From contig CM051457.1 in the NCBI GenBank assembly GCA_028274465.1, forward strand, positions 103,973,982-104,037,981: 64,000 nucleotides of DNA. Direction: 5' to 3'. How positions within the stretch are numbered: the first letter of the stretch is position 1; the number at the start of each line of letters is the position of its first letter. Positions 44,101 through 55,419 of this stretch are shown in pieces. The DNA is from Plantago ovata (lineage: Eukaryota; Streptophyta; Magnoliopsida; Lamiales; Plantaginaceae). The position numbers were made by a program, and so were the translations under genes. The notes beneath the pieces are model-generated. The model was not told where the DNA came from and did not search any database. It saw only the letters and a program-made list of their open reading frames with translations.

Positions 44101-45836
44101 CTACGCTACGAGAGGTCATAAAACATGAAAAGGAAATAATGTATCTTTCAGACCGGGCAAGTGGCCTCTCGACTGCTTTCGACATGGTCTGGGAACGCCC
44201 CTTACATTTCTTCTGCCTGCACCACCTTATGAAGTACTTACGACGGATGTACCATGGGATTAAATTTTCAGATGTTTTCAAGAATAAGATGTGTAAACTG
44301 CTCAAAGATGCAGCGTACGCCCCAAATCCTTCCATTTTTAACAGTGCAATTGCAGAATTCCAAAGACAAGGAGGGGAAACGGCAAAACACTTTCTATTCG
44401 ACCTGCCCGTTGAGAAGTGGGCCGTGGCATTCGCTCCTGACCTTCTGAGATACGGTGAACTAACGAGCAATGCTGAGGAGTCCTTCAGTAAATGGATCCT
44501 TGACCTTGATGCGTACTCGATGCCTGTCACGTACGTGTTAGATTGCATTAACACCAAACTTGTGCAGTGGTTCGTTGAAAGGAGAGAGGAACAAAAGAAG
44601 TGGACTGGTGCCTTGACACCAAAAATGGAAGATATGTGGAATGCGTTGGAAGGGTTAAGCAGTTCTTGGACAATCTCATTGACAACCATTGAAGGAGTCT
44701 TCAAGGTGCTATCTTACCCCTCGTGCACGGTATGTCCTATGCCTTGGTACTTTTTCTGTAATACTGTAAAATGTCTGGAGACTAGCAATTGTATATGATC
44801 ACTTCATGCATAGTACCGCAATATTTTATACAATAATTGATGAGTCTACTCCTACAGATAATTAGCAACATTAGCCAATGCTGTTGCAGATAATTCAAAT
44901 TGCCACATGAATTCCTACATGGTTTTGCTTAATCCCTATGTATATGTGCTTTAGTATATTGTATATGATCGTGCATGGTATTGTATGCAATAATTACCGA
45001 GTCTATCTTGTAATTAGCAACTTTCGAGTTTCACCTATGCTGCTACTAACAGAGAATAAATATTGCCACATGAATTCCTACATGTTTGTGCTTTATTAAA
45101 TGCAATTTCATCAAATTACTTGCACTTTCATTTTGAGGGAAGTATACTGTTACGGCTTTATTAGATATTTTTAGGGGAAAACGTTACATTAGATTTATAG
45201 ATGGAAAAATTTCTGAAAGTTAATTTTTAGCCTTTTGGGTAACTTTTTAGATTTAACATTAAACGTATACTCCGTATGTCTTTAAAAGGGAGGAAGACGT
45301 TTAACGAGTTGCCTAATACTTTCCGTATCCCAGGAATCATCATGTTATTTGGATAGGAGTTAAGTAATGAAAGGTTGGAGTAATGAGTTGTTAGACGCCC
45401 CCTTTAGCTCCAAACAAACTCGATGTCTTGTTTCTCGTAGCTGATATTACTGGCATTGCAGGTGGACTTGAACACAAGGACTTGCACATGTTTCCAGTGG
45501 CAGGCTACGGGATTCCCCTGCAGCCATGCGGTTGGGTGCATAAACCAAGCAAGGTGGGACATCAGAGGCATTGTGGATGCTTGTTTTTTCAATGACACCT
45601 ACGAGCTTATATATGAGTCCAGTATTGAAGCTATTCCTACAGCCGAAAAAAATGAAAGCTTGGACCTCAAAGCAGCCCCGTCCATACTTCCTCCTGTTAT
45701 GAGAAAGGACACGGGAAAACCTCGTAAAAAACGTGCACTTTCCAAAGGGGAAGATAATAAGAAACAGTTCCATTGTGGTCGATGTGGTAGATTTGGAACA
45801 CACCTCTGGCTAACATGCAACGATGCATTAGATTAG
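41110..45836 (+). CDS. MULE (Mutator-like) transposase gene, four exons, possibly domesticated
   Basis: Exons 41110-41209, 41481-43121, 44035-44729 and 45462-45836, with GT..AG borders and matching phases, give 936 residues and no stop. Order: a short N-terminal region of PB1-like look (MFIVEKEGEN..FPLKFVLEP), six imperfect tandem repeats (DNA 41698-42420), a WRKY/GCM1-type zinc region (HCSERDKDGCKW..HTC), and the MULE transposase core with LFVDG, LSDRAS and NAEESF supplying the presumed D, D and E. A SWIM zinc finger (CTCFQWQATGFPCSHAVG) and a final zinc-knuckle-like CGRCGRFGTHLWLTC follow. The layout recalls the MUSTANG group of domesticated transposases. I found no terminal inverted repeats or target duplication around it, in line with domestication, but that is not proof. 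Confidence 0.8.
41698..42420 (+). repeat. Six coding tandem repeats of 34-45 residues in the MULE-like gene
   Basis: Each unit follows EKQKSKRKLPEEERN-GECA, then TS-IPLYDVAPQQDS and LLNAPT. Units begin near 41698, 41829, 41958, 42087, 42198 and 42312. Units 4-6 have lost part of the basic KSKRK head. All keep the reading frame. Confidence 0.8.
43380..43434 (+). other. tRNA-like A and B box pair inside intron 2 (possible SINE)
   Basis: TAGCCGAGTGG (43382-43392) is a perfect A box, and GGGTTGGATCC (43424-43434) is a near B box at the usual spacing. No cloverleaf folds and no poly(A) or target duplication is clear, so this is only a candidate. Confidence 0.3.
44795..45100. repeat. Diverged tandem duplication in intron 3
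   Basis: TGCATAGTACCGCAATATTT..GAGTCTA..AATTAGCAAC..TTGCCACATGAATTCCTACATG in 44810-44923 recurs as CATGGTATTGTATGCAATAA..GAGTCTA..TTGCCACATGAATTCCTACATG in 44974-45088 (pieces quoted separately). It is intronic and non-coding. Confidence 0.6.
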
Positions 45837-46399
45837 AGTAGTAGACAACCTTTTGGTACTATGTTTTCGACTCTGATGGATGTCTATTTAGGATTATGAA
45901 CATGTCTGAGTAGTGATAAAACATTATAGGCTTGTAGTGGGGCAGTTGTATATGCTATGTTATTTATTCTCTTATTAGTGTTGATGAACTTCAGCCGAAT
46001 AACTTGAACAGATACACCACCAACAAAAGTTTCCGTGAATCCCTGGCCGTTTGGCTTGGGGTAACACGCCTTCGCTGGCTTATAAGTATATGATTTTCAC
46101 CTGAAGATCGATATGCAGGAAGGGACACAAGAGCTCATTGACATAAAATATTCACTTCTCATAGGCAAATAGTGTATAACCTCAAGATGGCTAAGGATAA
46201 CTTTTGGAGATATGAATGATTATGATGAACATCAAAGTGAAAGAATAGGCTACATTAAACTGGGGCAGGATGAATAAGAACATTTAAATTATTAAACTGA
46301 AACAACAATACAAACCAGTTCTTGAGTTTATGTACAGAAGGCGAACAGCAAACCACGCGTTCACAGGTAACATAAGGCAACTGTAACACAATAGTGTCT
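45837..46399. other. Intergenic
   Basis: 3' flank of the MULE-like gene running into the receptor-kinase remnant. Nothing else is seen. Confidence 0.4.
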
Positions 46400-47620
46400 G
46401 TCTGTGTGATTGACATCTCATTGACTGAACTTGCTGCATTTGAGCTCATGAAAGCATCAATAGTTATTACATCCCTTTCCGTGAAAAAAACCAGGTTGTT
46501 TAGCTTGTGGTAACATGACTTCGTTTGCCAACATCATGACCACTGCAGACATGGTTGGTCTATCTTCCATGCACTTCCATGCACTGTTGAACACACAACA
46601 GACCAAAGTGAATTGATCGAGTCACCTCTGATAAACATTCGGAGCTTCCGTGATAAGAATGGACTATTTCCAATGACCTTCCTTCCCGGTAAAGCAACCA
46701 TATCCAGTCTCTTAGGCCAATCAATTGCAAGTAGTGTGCTTTTCATTGGATCTGCGAAATTTATGAGCACATATGAGATTTCTTATCTACAAATTACATG
46801 AATTAAGTTTCCATGAGCAAAAACAACATTCTGAAGAAACATTTGCAAAAAAAAAAAAAAAAAAAAAAATGAACTTGTTGTAGTCCTAATGAAATGTAGA
46901 CTGATGCTAATGGTTGGGTGTAATGATTACCGAACAATTAAAATCAAGTCAAGACTTTTGTTAATCATGTATTCATATAACAAAATTCTTTCATCCCCTT
47001 CAATGCAGCACCCTAGAAGCTTCACTAGATTTTGATGCTGATGTTTCGCAACACAGGTCAATTTTGTCTTGAACTCATTCACTCCTTGAAAGGAAGTGGC
47101 CGATAAACGTTTCACTGCAATTTCCTGGTCCTCATGGAGCATTCCCTAGTATCAGTTTTGAAGTATCAGCACTTGAGTAATAATGATACCAGATCACATT
47201 TTACACTCACTTCTTGAACTACCTTGTACACAGGTCCAAATCCACCCTCTCCAAGCTTATTGCTGATCGAAAAATTATCTGTAGCATGAGTTATCGTGTC
47301 TAAGTCAAACAGTGGTAGCTCCAGGTCCTTGTGGCGTCGTTCATTACTCACTTCTCCAAGTCCTAGATTTCCTGCAAAAATAAGCACATTGAACATATTT
47401 CAGTGGGGAAATGAAGGCAGGCATCCACATACAAATGACAGACAATTGTTGGAAGTATGAAGTAAATTTAGTATCCTTGCCAACCTGCTCTTCTTAGCTG
47501 ACCATGGAACTTCTTCTTTCTCCAAGCATACAAGATCAAGCTCGCTCCTTGTAGAATTAATCCCATTAATAATGATATGCTAACTATAAGTATCTCTCGT
47601 TTCCTAATTCCGTTCCTACG
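46400..47620 (-). pseudogene. G-type lectin S-receptor-like kinase, 3' half, core deleted
   Basis: Read right to left: a transmembrane segment (ILIVSISLLMGLILQGASLI, about 47605-47545) followed by WRKKK; the juxtamembrane and glycine loop ([20 protein letters not shown], then [12 protein letters not shown], 47370-47225); the lysine and helix C part ([39 protein letters not shown], 47130-46930); then only the C-terminal end ([12 protein letters not shown], about 46570, and PKQPGFF-like QAKQPGFF). The catalytic loop (HRD), DFG and most of the C lobe are missing, replaced by an A-rich run (46849-46869). The last exon also has a tandem GCATGGAAGT duplication. It cannot make an active kinase. Confidence 0.75.
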
Positions 47621-49783
47621 CGAGTAAATGCAAAAGACAATGCATATATAGAAGTCTACAGATATTTTTCTGAAGCATGTAAAACAGTAACTACATTGTC
47701 ATAGTTGAATATGCAAGTCTTTTATATAACCTTTGGGCATATAATTACTAATCCTTGACCTTTAACACTACATTTTATTCATAAAAACATTACTCTCATG
47801 TCGTTAAACTTAACTATTTTAGGACTGAAATTTGCTATACATTGAATAGTATTTGACCATAAGATTATCGGGGCTTTCTATTCTCAGGTCGTCTTCGTAC
47901 CGACCTGTAAACAGTTATCCACTAGATGATTGACACGTGACAATGGTACGAATTTAATTATTTATTATAATCTATCAATTAAATTTAGTAAAATTCTAAT
48001 TTTACCGCCTACCCTTAAAATTAATATAGTAAAATTGAAATTTACTAAATTGATCAAAATAAACGATTAGATTGGCTACTTGGTTTTCCCGTAAGAACCA
48101 AAACAAAATTTCACATATGTACAACAAATTCTTGATTCCATCTTTCCTAAGAATTGTACGTATAACAAATCAAGAGTTGTTTTAGCTTTTGAATTTCTCG
48201 ACCGATTGAATACCCGAAACATATTTCATACCCAGAACATGATGTGCATCAACCTAAATCAATATTTCATCCGCGGACTCAAACCATGGCCGGATTCATA
48301 AACCTTCCTCCCAGTTCTATCTCCATTAATTGATTGATGCCGCTCGTTGCCCTGGGATTTCTTCTTTGGTCACATCATATGTCTACTGCGGTCTTAGGCG
48401 TTGACATCCATGTTTACTTTGCCAAGAATTCAAGACGATCACTCGAGCCAATTTAATGAGGAAATTGTTCAGTATCAAGAATTAGGATTAGGGTTCCTCA
48501 TTTAGTCATTTGATATTTCAGAATATAATGATGGAATGGATATGAGGCAAGCCCAAGTTGATATCTGAATGAATCGTGTATTTTTTCTAAAAGAATTTAA
48601 TGGATAATTTAAATGAAAAGGATTAACGATGAATTGTTTGTCTGTTAAAGATAATTTCATAGGGGTATGACAGTGTTTTTATAATTATGGGAATTTTTAA
48701 TCATTAATAAATTAATTTATAATCAATCGTACCAAAAATTATAAATAAAATGAATTTGAACCGAAATGGATGGATCATATTGAATTAAGTGTCATAGTTA
48801 ACAATCATCTAATGGAGACCTACATTTAGGTAGGTAGGAAGCCAACCGAGAATAGAAATATCAAAATCAGAAATCTCATCGACACTTCTGGAAGAAAATA
48901 GTAATAGAAATACTTTGGAGTTAATGACACAGGTACTTTCAGCATTTCGGTTGGTTTAGGATGTAAAATAGTTTGGCTAGTGTTGTTACTAGTTGAAGAG
49001 TGAGTATACTCTCTCTCTTCATCTTTGTATATGGTTTTCATTGTGGATAAATGAATAAAAAATTCCATTAAAAAAACTTTGGACTTTATTTTAGAAATGT
49101 TATTGAGAGATACCCTTATTATTAACATTAGTTTATCCCGTCCTAGTCTTTTGCCTCACGTGTCTGTACATATAATTATACAACACTTTAGCTTGTACTA
49201 GTGTTGATGAATGCCCCAAATGGTTATGGCCTGTAATAGTTAAAAACTCAATATCTAGCTTAAGTAATTGCGGTTGTGTTAACATTATTTAACTTTATCT
49301 ATACATTAATTAAAGATAAAAATAATAATTATGTAAGGTATAAAATAAAATAATTAGGGCCGTAAAACTTCTGGAGAAGGAAAACAGAGTTTATTGTAAT
49401 CTTCTTCAAATAGAATATTATTGACTCTGAAAGTCATTTGAATGATTAATTGATAAAATGTGATTAATTCTAACATATGATATGTTCTAAAGTAATGATA
49501 TTTGTAGTAAAAAGAAAAAAGAAAAAGAAAAAACTAATAAAAATAATTAAGGGCATTAAAAAGTTTCAAGGCAAAGCCAAACATTATTCCATTACTACAC
49601 AGATTCAAACCAGCTATATATGTGCTTCACACTTCACATTACATAACGATCTTTTCTAATATCACACATTCACACACAACATATAGTATCATATATAACC
49701 CATATATTCCACCATTTTACCCATACCCATAGTAATTAATAATTATATAATTATTATAATTACTACAACACCCCTCGTCCAAA
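47621..49783. other. Intergenic, no gene supported
   Basis: If the lectin half of the receptor kinase once stood upstream, I do not find it here. 48890-49077 ends in an A-rich tail with AATGAATAAAAAATTCC and may be a transcript end. AT-rich elsewhere. Confidence 0.4.
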
Positions 49784-50383
49784 TTAATTCGCAGGCGGTG
49801 CCAGGTTCAGATCCAGGTTGAGCGACGACTTGCCGCTAGTTGGAGTTTTCGGCATCTCTACAGTGATCGATGACGACGAATCCGATTCACTCTGCGTATC
49901 ATCGCCGCCTGCAGCACCTTCAACCCTCATCTTATGAATCAAATTTGCAATCTCGCGGCGTGCCTCAACTCCAAGGCGCAGCATAGTGGTGGTCTGCACC
50001 GGCATTATCCCTATAAAATCCCCTGTCACCACCGGCGCCACAGCCGGTGCCGGATTGTACTGATTATAATACTGGAAAGGAAACCTCACCGGGCGCGGCG
50101 CCAGAGCTGGTGGCGCCATCACCGCCGATTCCACAGTGTTGGACTGGCTAGAGGCCTGGAAAGGAACTTCATGGATCGGAATCGGAAAGTTCACTTTCGC
50201 CTTATCACCACGAAACTGGCGAGCGGCCTTATCATAAGCCAACGCCGCCAGAATGGCAGTATCATAGGTACCGAGCCAGACACGGCATTTCCTGACAGGA
50301 TCACGTATCTCTGCGGCGTACCTGCCCCACGGCCTCTTCCTGACGCCGCGGTAGCGAACACCATTTTGGTTGCTCGGAGCCAT
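49784..50383 (-). CDS. ERF transcription factor with EAR repression motif (group VIII type)
   Basis: An intact intronless gene of 199 residues. One AP2/ERF domain spans residues 9-67: [30 protein letters not shown] and [11 protein letters not shown]. The alanine and aspartate in YAAEIRD mark it as ERF and not DREB, so a GCC-box target is expected. The C-terminus ends [10 protein letters not shown], an EAR motif of the LxLxL type that recruits TOPLESS-like co-repressors. Domain plus EAR places it with the ERF3/ERF4-type active repressors of ethylene and stress responses. The helix part reads [12 protein letters not shown] where AEEAARAYDAAA is usual, so two charged or polar positions are changed. 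The first ATG is used, and a TATA box lies about 80 bp upstream. Confidence 0.9.
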   Translation of the reverse strand: MAPSNQNGVRYRGVRKRPWGRYAAEIRDPVRKCRVWLGTYDTAILAALAYDKAARQFRGDKAKVNFPIPIHEVPFQASSQSNTVESAVMAPPALAPRPVRFPFQYYNQYNPAPAVAPVVTGDFIGIMPVQTTTMLRLGVEARREIANLIHKMRVEGAAGGDDTQSESDSSSSITVEMPKTPTSGKSSLNLDLNLAPPAN

Positions 50384-50459
50384 TGCTAATTGCTAGGAGT
50401 AATACACAATATGAATGAGAGACTGTGTGAGTGAGTGTGTATCGAGAGAGGGCTGGGGT

Positions 50460-50467
50460 TATTTATA
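50460..50467 (-). promoter_or_regulatory. TATA box of the ERF gene
   Basis: TATAAATA on the minus strand in GCTGCTATAAATAACCCC, 77-84 bp before the ATG. The 50 nt leader is rich in GA/CT. Confidence 0.65.
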
Positions 50468-52950
50468 GCAGCAGTTGGATTGGCCCACCAGGCACGTGGC
50501 TATAGTGATTTGTAATTGATACGTGGATTTGTGTTGTGAATATTGAAAGTTTCGCATGGCCTAGATCTTTTTGGATGCTAAGCTATTAGCTATTCTCCTG
50601 ACAATTTTATCCCAGCACATTATTCTGTTCTTTTGTACTGTATTAAAGTGCTATGAATTTTGATGATATTGATATTTTGGGATAGAAAAAGAAAAGTAAT
50701 GTTGTTTCCCAATTTCCATGGGATAGACCAAACAAGTTAATTTCATGTAGTATTACTGTAATAGTGTAAAATATCGAGAGGCTTTGTAGAGTCAAGCTAG
50801 ATGCACTGCATTTATTTATAGGTTATCGTAACATTATATATTTTACTTTTTACTTTTTTGTTAGGATTAAGAATTACTACTATTGTCTTATGATCTAAGA
50901 TTAGACTATTAGAGTGAGTGTAGGACTATAATGAGTATATGATTAACCTAATGGACCGTAGGATTTGAATATCTTAGCCCTAAAATACAATGATTAGAAA
51001 GTATAATAGTGATCGCACAAAATTGATCATTTGTCGTATTGAATCTGTGTACGGACGTGGTTTTTTTAGAGTATGAGTTAGCTACTTGTCGTATTGTACA
51101 TTAAACTGATATCTTAAATAATCTCGTATATTTGGGAAAGTTTATGACAGATAAAAACATGTCTTACATGGAAACGTATCTTCTTGTCATGACATGTATT
51201 TTGTCGTAACCATCATCTGACACAATCATCGAGATTCGGAATGTTAGGATAAACGTTCACAATTGTCGTATACGACACAAACTTCAAAGTTGAACAATCA
51301 TGTACCACCATGTTTTACGGTGAGAGACATATTATGTCGGAAGTTGATCATGTATTTACCGTATTATACATTTGTAATGTACGTTGACATCTTAAACAAT
51401 CATATAGATTGGAAAAATAAAAACAGGTAATTTCTTAACCTAAAACTTGACTTCTTGCCGTAATGTGCATTTTTGTCGTATTAAACTTACATTTTTGCAC
51501 AAACATGAAGACCCCGGTAGGAGATCCAAGTTCATTAAGCATTATGGAAACTTCAAAGATTCATATACCGTATTCACATTCATTGTTACTACTCCTCTAC
51601 ACTTGTATCCTACAAGTATGTTGAATCTGATAGAATTTCAACTCTCCCAAAAGTTCAAATTATTAGGAAGATGCGGAATCTAATTAATAGTTGAAAACTG
51701 TTGACCGAAAAAAATCAAAGTGGGTAAATTATAGTGGGACGGAGGGAGTATCTTTTAGCTCTAATGACCAAGCGCTCGCAAGCAATAAAACTTTTTTAAC
51801 AACTCACAAGCAATTTGATAACTTTACAAGTCGAGTACGGACCGGATTCGATCATGTGATACTCTTTTAATCACGAGTAAACTTAAAATTATGACAATCA
51901 CTGATCAATAAAGTTAAAGTCTCGAATTCAACTCGTGAACATCATTACAAACACTTAATTAAGAAACCCCCTACAAATATACCTTGCGCGGGTCAATCAC
52001 CACGTACTAATTAAATGGAACTCTAACAGCACAATGAAACACGATTTAACTATGATCAAATAAAATAAAATAGGATCAATGAGTAGCTAGTAAGATATAA
52101 AGTATATACTCCGTTGAGCGCCGTTACACATTTCCTGTAAACGGAATATTCTAAGACTGTGTCACATGGAGATATAGACATATTGAAGAAAATGACGAGG
52201 ATAAAACGGAAGCGGCGGTATAAAACAAATTAAATAACGTATCATCATAAAACGCAATAGCTGCGTTACGTAAGGTCGACCGTTTCTGTCTTGTGCGATC
52301 GGCCGCTCGGTGGAAACTATCCAATAAAATAAGGGCAGGTAAGAGCTGAAGGTGTACGTGTTGGTAATACGGTAAGACGCCATTGTTATTAATTTCTCGA
52401 TCGCCCCTGGTCTGCTAACTAAAACCACTACTCGAGTAGTATTTATTTACATGACATCAGTCCATCACCATAGTCATGGGCGTAGCATGTATCCTAGTAG
52501 TAGTTTAATTCTAATGTTGTTGAGAGTTTATTTGGTTTTTCATTTAAGGCAATGTAGTATAGTATATAAAATGAAGTTTATATAGAGAAATTGATCAATG
52601 AAAATGAACTGAACTGAGATGAAAATTGCGTTAAGAGCTATAGCTAGCTAGTTATAGAAGTAATTAATTTCCGATCGAGTTAAGCTGTTAAGGACATGGA
52701 TACCGAGAATTACGCTAAAACTCATTATTTTCAATTCAATTCAGTTTTATTATGTTTAATGTTATTCAGTACAGTTCAATTCTGTTCAAACTTGTATTTT
52801 GTACTACAAATAAATTCATTTCAGTTTTGTTCATACAAAAATAACAGTTTCTTAATCAGCTGAGATAAAACGAAAGGTTGTTTGTTGACCTAATATAGGA
52901 TACTAATTATACAGTAATACTAAAATGCATGTAGCTAGTTGCCCAGTACT
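50468..52950. other. Intergenic upstream of the ERF gene; Stowaway-like end near 51720
   Basis: 51000-51490 contains diverged repeats of TTGTCGTATT.TACATT and GA.ATCTTAAA.AATC. 51628-51682 (GATAGAATTTCAACTCTCCC, AAAAGTTC, GGAAGATGCGGAATCTA) resembles the leader of the TA..TA copia element at 11844-11900. GTGGGACGGAGGGAGTA (51722-51738) is one end of a Stowaway-type MITE whose partner I could not find. No gene is seen. Confidence 0.45.
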
Positions 52951-53505
52951 AAGAGAGTGTTTGGAGTTTCATTTACTAGCTATTTTAAGGCTATTGACTT
53001 AAAAGATGAATAATAAACTCTTTTAAGGGGATGAGTGAAAATAGTGTTCGAAGTATTTAGGGACAGAAAAAACACGTATATAGAGTAGGATAATGATGAT
53101 GTGTAAGAAAGAAATTTTTTGTTTTGTTTTGTACCATGTTTCTGAATTTGAGGAGAATCTTATTGGAATTTGTGAGTTTTATTTGGAAGTATGTGTTGGT
53201 GCATATAGGATTGTGATCGCCGAAAGACGAGTTGAATGACATTCACTAATCGAAGCCCAAATGCGAATGATTTTATTTAGCCGGAAAATGGGTGGGACAG
53301 CTGAGGTAATATTCTCTCGTTTTTTGGGTTGACAGCCCTAGAGAGAGAGAGTGGAGATAATAAAACATAAAGGAAAAATCTCTAAAAGAGCTAAGAAGAG
53401 CTACAGTACATTTTTGCAGCTAAGAAGAGCTCCAAATACTCCGGCTCTTTTAAGGCTCTAAAAGAGCTTTCTAAATGGAGCTCCAAACGCTCCCTCATTA
53501 ACCTG
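52951..53505. mobile_element. Probable hAT-type MITE with imperfect ends
   Basis: The left end GAGAGTGTTTGGAGTTTCAT and the right end, on the minus strand, GAGGGAGCGTTTGGAGCTCC share the GAG.GTTTGGAG.T.CAT core. A short internal repeat, CTAAGAAGAGCT, occurs twice at 53390-53430. No clean 8 bp target duplication is visible. Confidence 0.45.
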
Positions 53506-53565
53506 AATCCACAATGTAATTTCCTTTAGTTTCCTCCACAAAGTTGGCATGTCAACTACTCCCCC

Positions 53566-53803
53566 TATTCCATATTAAACTTCGTAAGGTTGAAGTTTTT
53601 TTTAACTTTAACCACAAATTACTTCTACATTACGCAATTAAAAAATAATATAATAAAATTATATTATAAAACAAAAGCAAGTATATTTTTCTAATATAAT
53701 TCTATTTATATACTAATCATGTGTAATATAGTTGTAATTCACGGTCAAAGTTTGAAAAAAAAGTTAGCTTAGAAAGTTTGAATGGAACGGATAGAATAGT
53801 TGA
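53566..53803. mobile_element. Stowaway-like MITE
   Basis: The left end TACTCCCCCTATTCCATATT and the right end, on the minus strand, AACTATTCTATCCGTTCCAT are both of the TACTCCCTCCGTTCCA type used by plant Tc1/mariner MITEs. The ends continue with AAACTT on both sides, and the length (about 235 bp) fits. Confidence 0.6.
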
Positions 53804-54240
53804 CACTTCACTCACCGTATAACGGACTGGACGGGCAAATCCTTTTACCAAGTTGGACCCCGTATATCAACTCAATAACCGAGTAAACGAGCATATTACA
53901 TTTTACAGCCTATTGTCCCATTTGGTTACAATGCCCTCATTGGCAAATTGGGCTTTACAAATTTTAGCTTCTATTTCATTCCCCCCCAAACTAATGGACT
54001 GAAATTAAATATTTTGTGTCCCCTTATGGTCCCCCCATTAAATTGTGAACTACTACATGGAATTTAAGTTACTCAACATTTGCTCCCCTAAATAATTCAC
54101 TCACTCACACAAAAATTATTGGGGTCATTTCGCAATTTCAGGATAATATCCTAACTTATCTTCTTCTTCGTTTCAACATTGTCCCCATTTCAAAACTGGA
54201 ATCAATTATCTTTCACCTTCAAAGCCCTAAACCGATGACC
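53804..54240. other. Intergenic
   Basis: No gene. 53918-53965 (TATTGTCCCATTTGG, CAATGCCC) may be one end of a transposon whose other end is near 55290 (see findings). Confidence 0.35.
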
Positions 54241-54255
54241 TTGTTGACGCCCGGA

Positions 54256-54345
54256 AATTAGATCAACCATGGCTGCGCCTCCCGCTTCCGGCCCGGGACT
54301 TAGATCAAACATGGTTGCGCCTCCCGCGTCCGGCAAATCAGATCT
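54256..54345. repeat. Two tandem copies of a 45 bp unit
   Basis: GATCAACCATGGCTGCGCCT..CCGCTTCCGGC and GATCAAACATGGTTGCGCCT..CCGCGTCCGGC in direct repeat, directly before the palindromic array. Confidence 0.8.
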
Positions 54346-54600
54346 TCCATGGAAGCTCCAGATCGGAGCTTCCAAAGCTCCGATCTGGAGCTCCATGATG
54401 GAAGCTCGACTAGAGCTTCGATGGAAGCTCCAGCTCCGATCTGGAGCTTCCATGGAAGCTCGAACAGAGCTTCCATGGAAGCTCCGATCTGGAGCTCCCA
54501 TGGAAGCTCTAACAGAGCTTCCATGGGAGCTCCAGATCGGAGCTTCCTTAGCTCCCATGGAAGCCTCCAACAGAGCTTCCATGGAAGCTCGAGCTTCCAT
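54346..54600. repeat. Palindromic array of TTCCATGGAAGCTC and CTCCAGATCGGAGC units
   Basis: Direct and inverted copies of CTTCCATGGAAGCTC, CTCCGATCTGGAGCT and GAACAGAGCTTCCATGG alternate over 255 bp. Because the units are palindromic and free of stops, both strands appear open in several frames; those frames are not genes. The CTCCAGATCGGAGC unit is shared with the array at 23460-23725. Confidence 0.85.
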
Positions 54601-55419
54601 TTTTTTTTCTTTTTCTGTTTTTTTTTAATTATTATTTTTTAATATAGTAGAAAGGATAATATTCATTTTTATTTGTATGAGAAGATGTTTCTTTTATTTA
54701 TTTTTTAATAGTATTAAAATACTGTTTATGTTTCTATGATTATATTTCAATGCTTATGTTTTCATGTTTCTAGGTTTCTATGTTTTGACTTTTCATTCAT
54801 GTGTTAATATTTTAAAATTAAAATGAAATGGTAAAAAAAAAATTCTTTTAATAATTTTTTTAATGAAGTATAAAGTAAAAAAAAATTATTGGGGAGTTGA
54901 TTTTAATTTTAAAATTTTTTGTATACTGTATATGTTTCTATGTTTATGTTTCAATGTTTTTATATGTTTCTATGTTGAGTATTTTATTCATGTGTTAATA
55001 TTTTAAAATTAAAATGAAATGATTAAAGTGGACACTTATATCTACTTTTGAATTATTAATGTCAATTGAGTTAGACATTCAGAAAGACTAAAACGCAAAT
55101 TGCCTTGTGCGTTAGAAATTGTCTCCTAATTTAAAGACAAATACCAAAATGTGGTCCCAACTCCAGGGCTATGTGGGTAAATTCATGAGCAAAGTGAAAT
55201 ATTTATCTACAAATAGCAACACGCAAACCTATGCTGGGGTTAATGAAGTTAATAGGGAAATTGGTGGGCAATTTGTAAATGACCCAATACACCCCCGAGT
55301 AAACTCTTGTAGACAACATTTTATTTTTTTATATATAAGTTTGGGGCTCTGTTATCTTCGTCTGAATAGTGTTGGAAAATTTAGGAGCAAATAGGGATGT
55401 ATCGAAGTGAATAAACTGA
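54601..55419. other. AT-rich intergenic with a direct repeat
   Basis: TTCATGTGTTAATATTTTAA AATTAAAATGAAATG (quoted in two pieces) occurs at 54796-54830 and again at 54984-55020, and TTTCTATGTTT occurs several times. No gene. Confidence 0.45.

Noticed and set aside
54202..54642. Five overlapping open frames on both strands at 54.2-54.6 kb
   Set aside because: The array unit is palindromic and lacks stops, so all frames are open by construction. There is no promoter, codon bias or domain.
53918..55300. Whole region as one transposon with TATTG-type inverted ends
   Set aside because: The proposed ends match only imperfectly and no target duplication was found, so it is kept as a hypothesis in the findings and not annotated.
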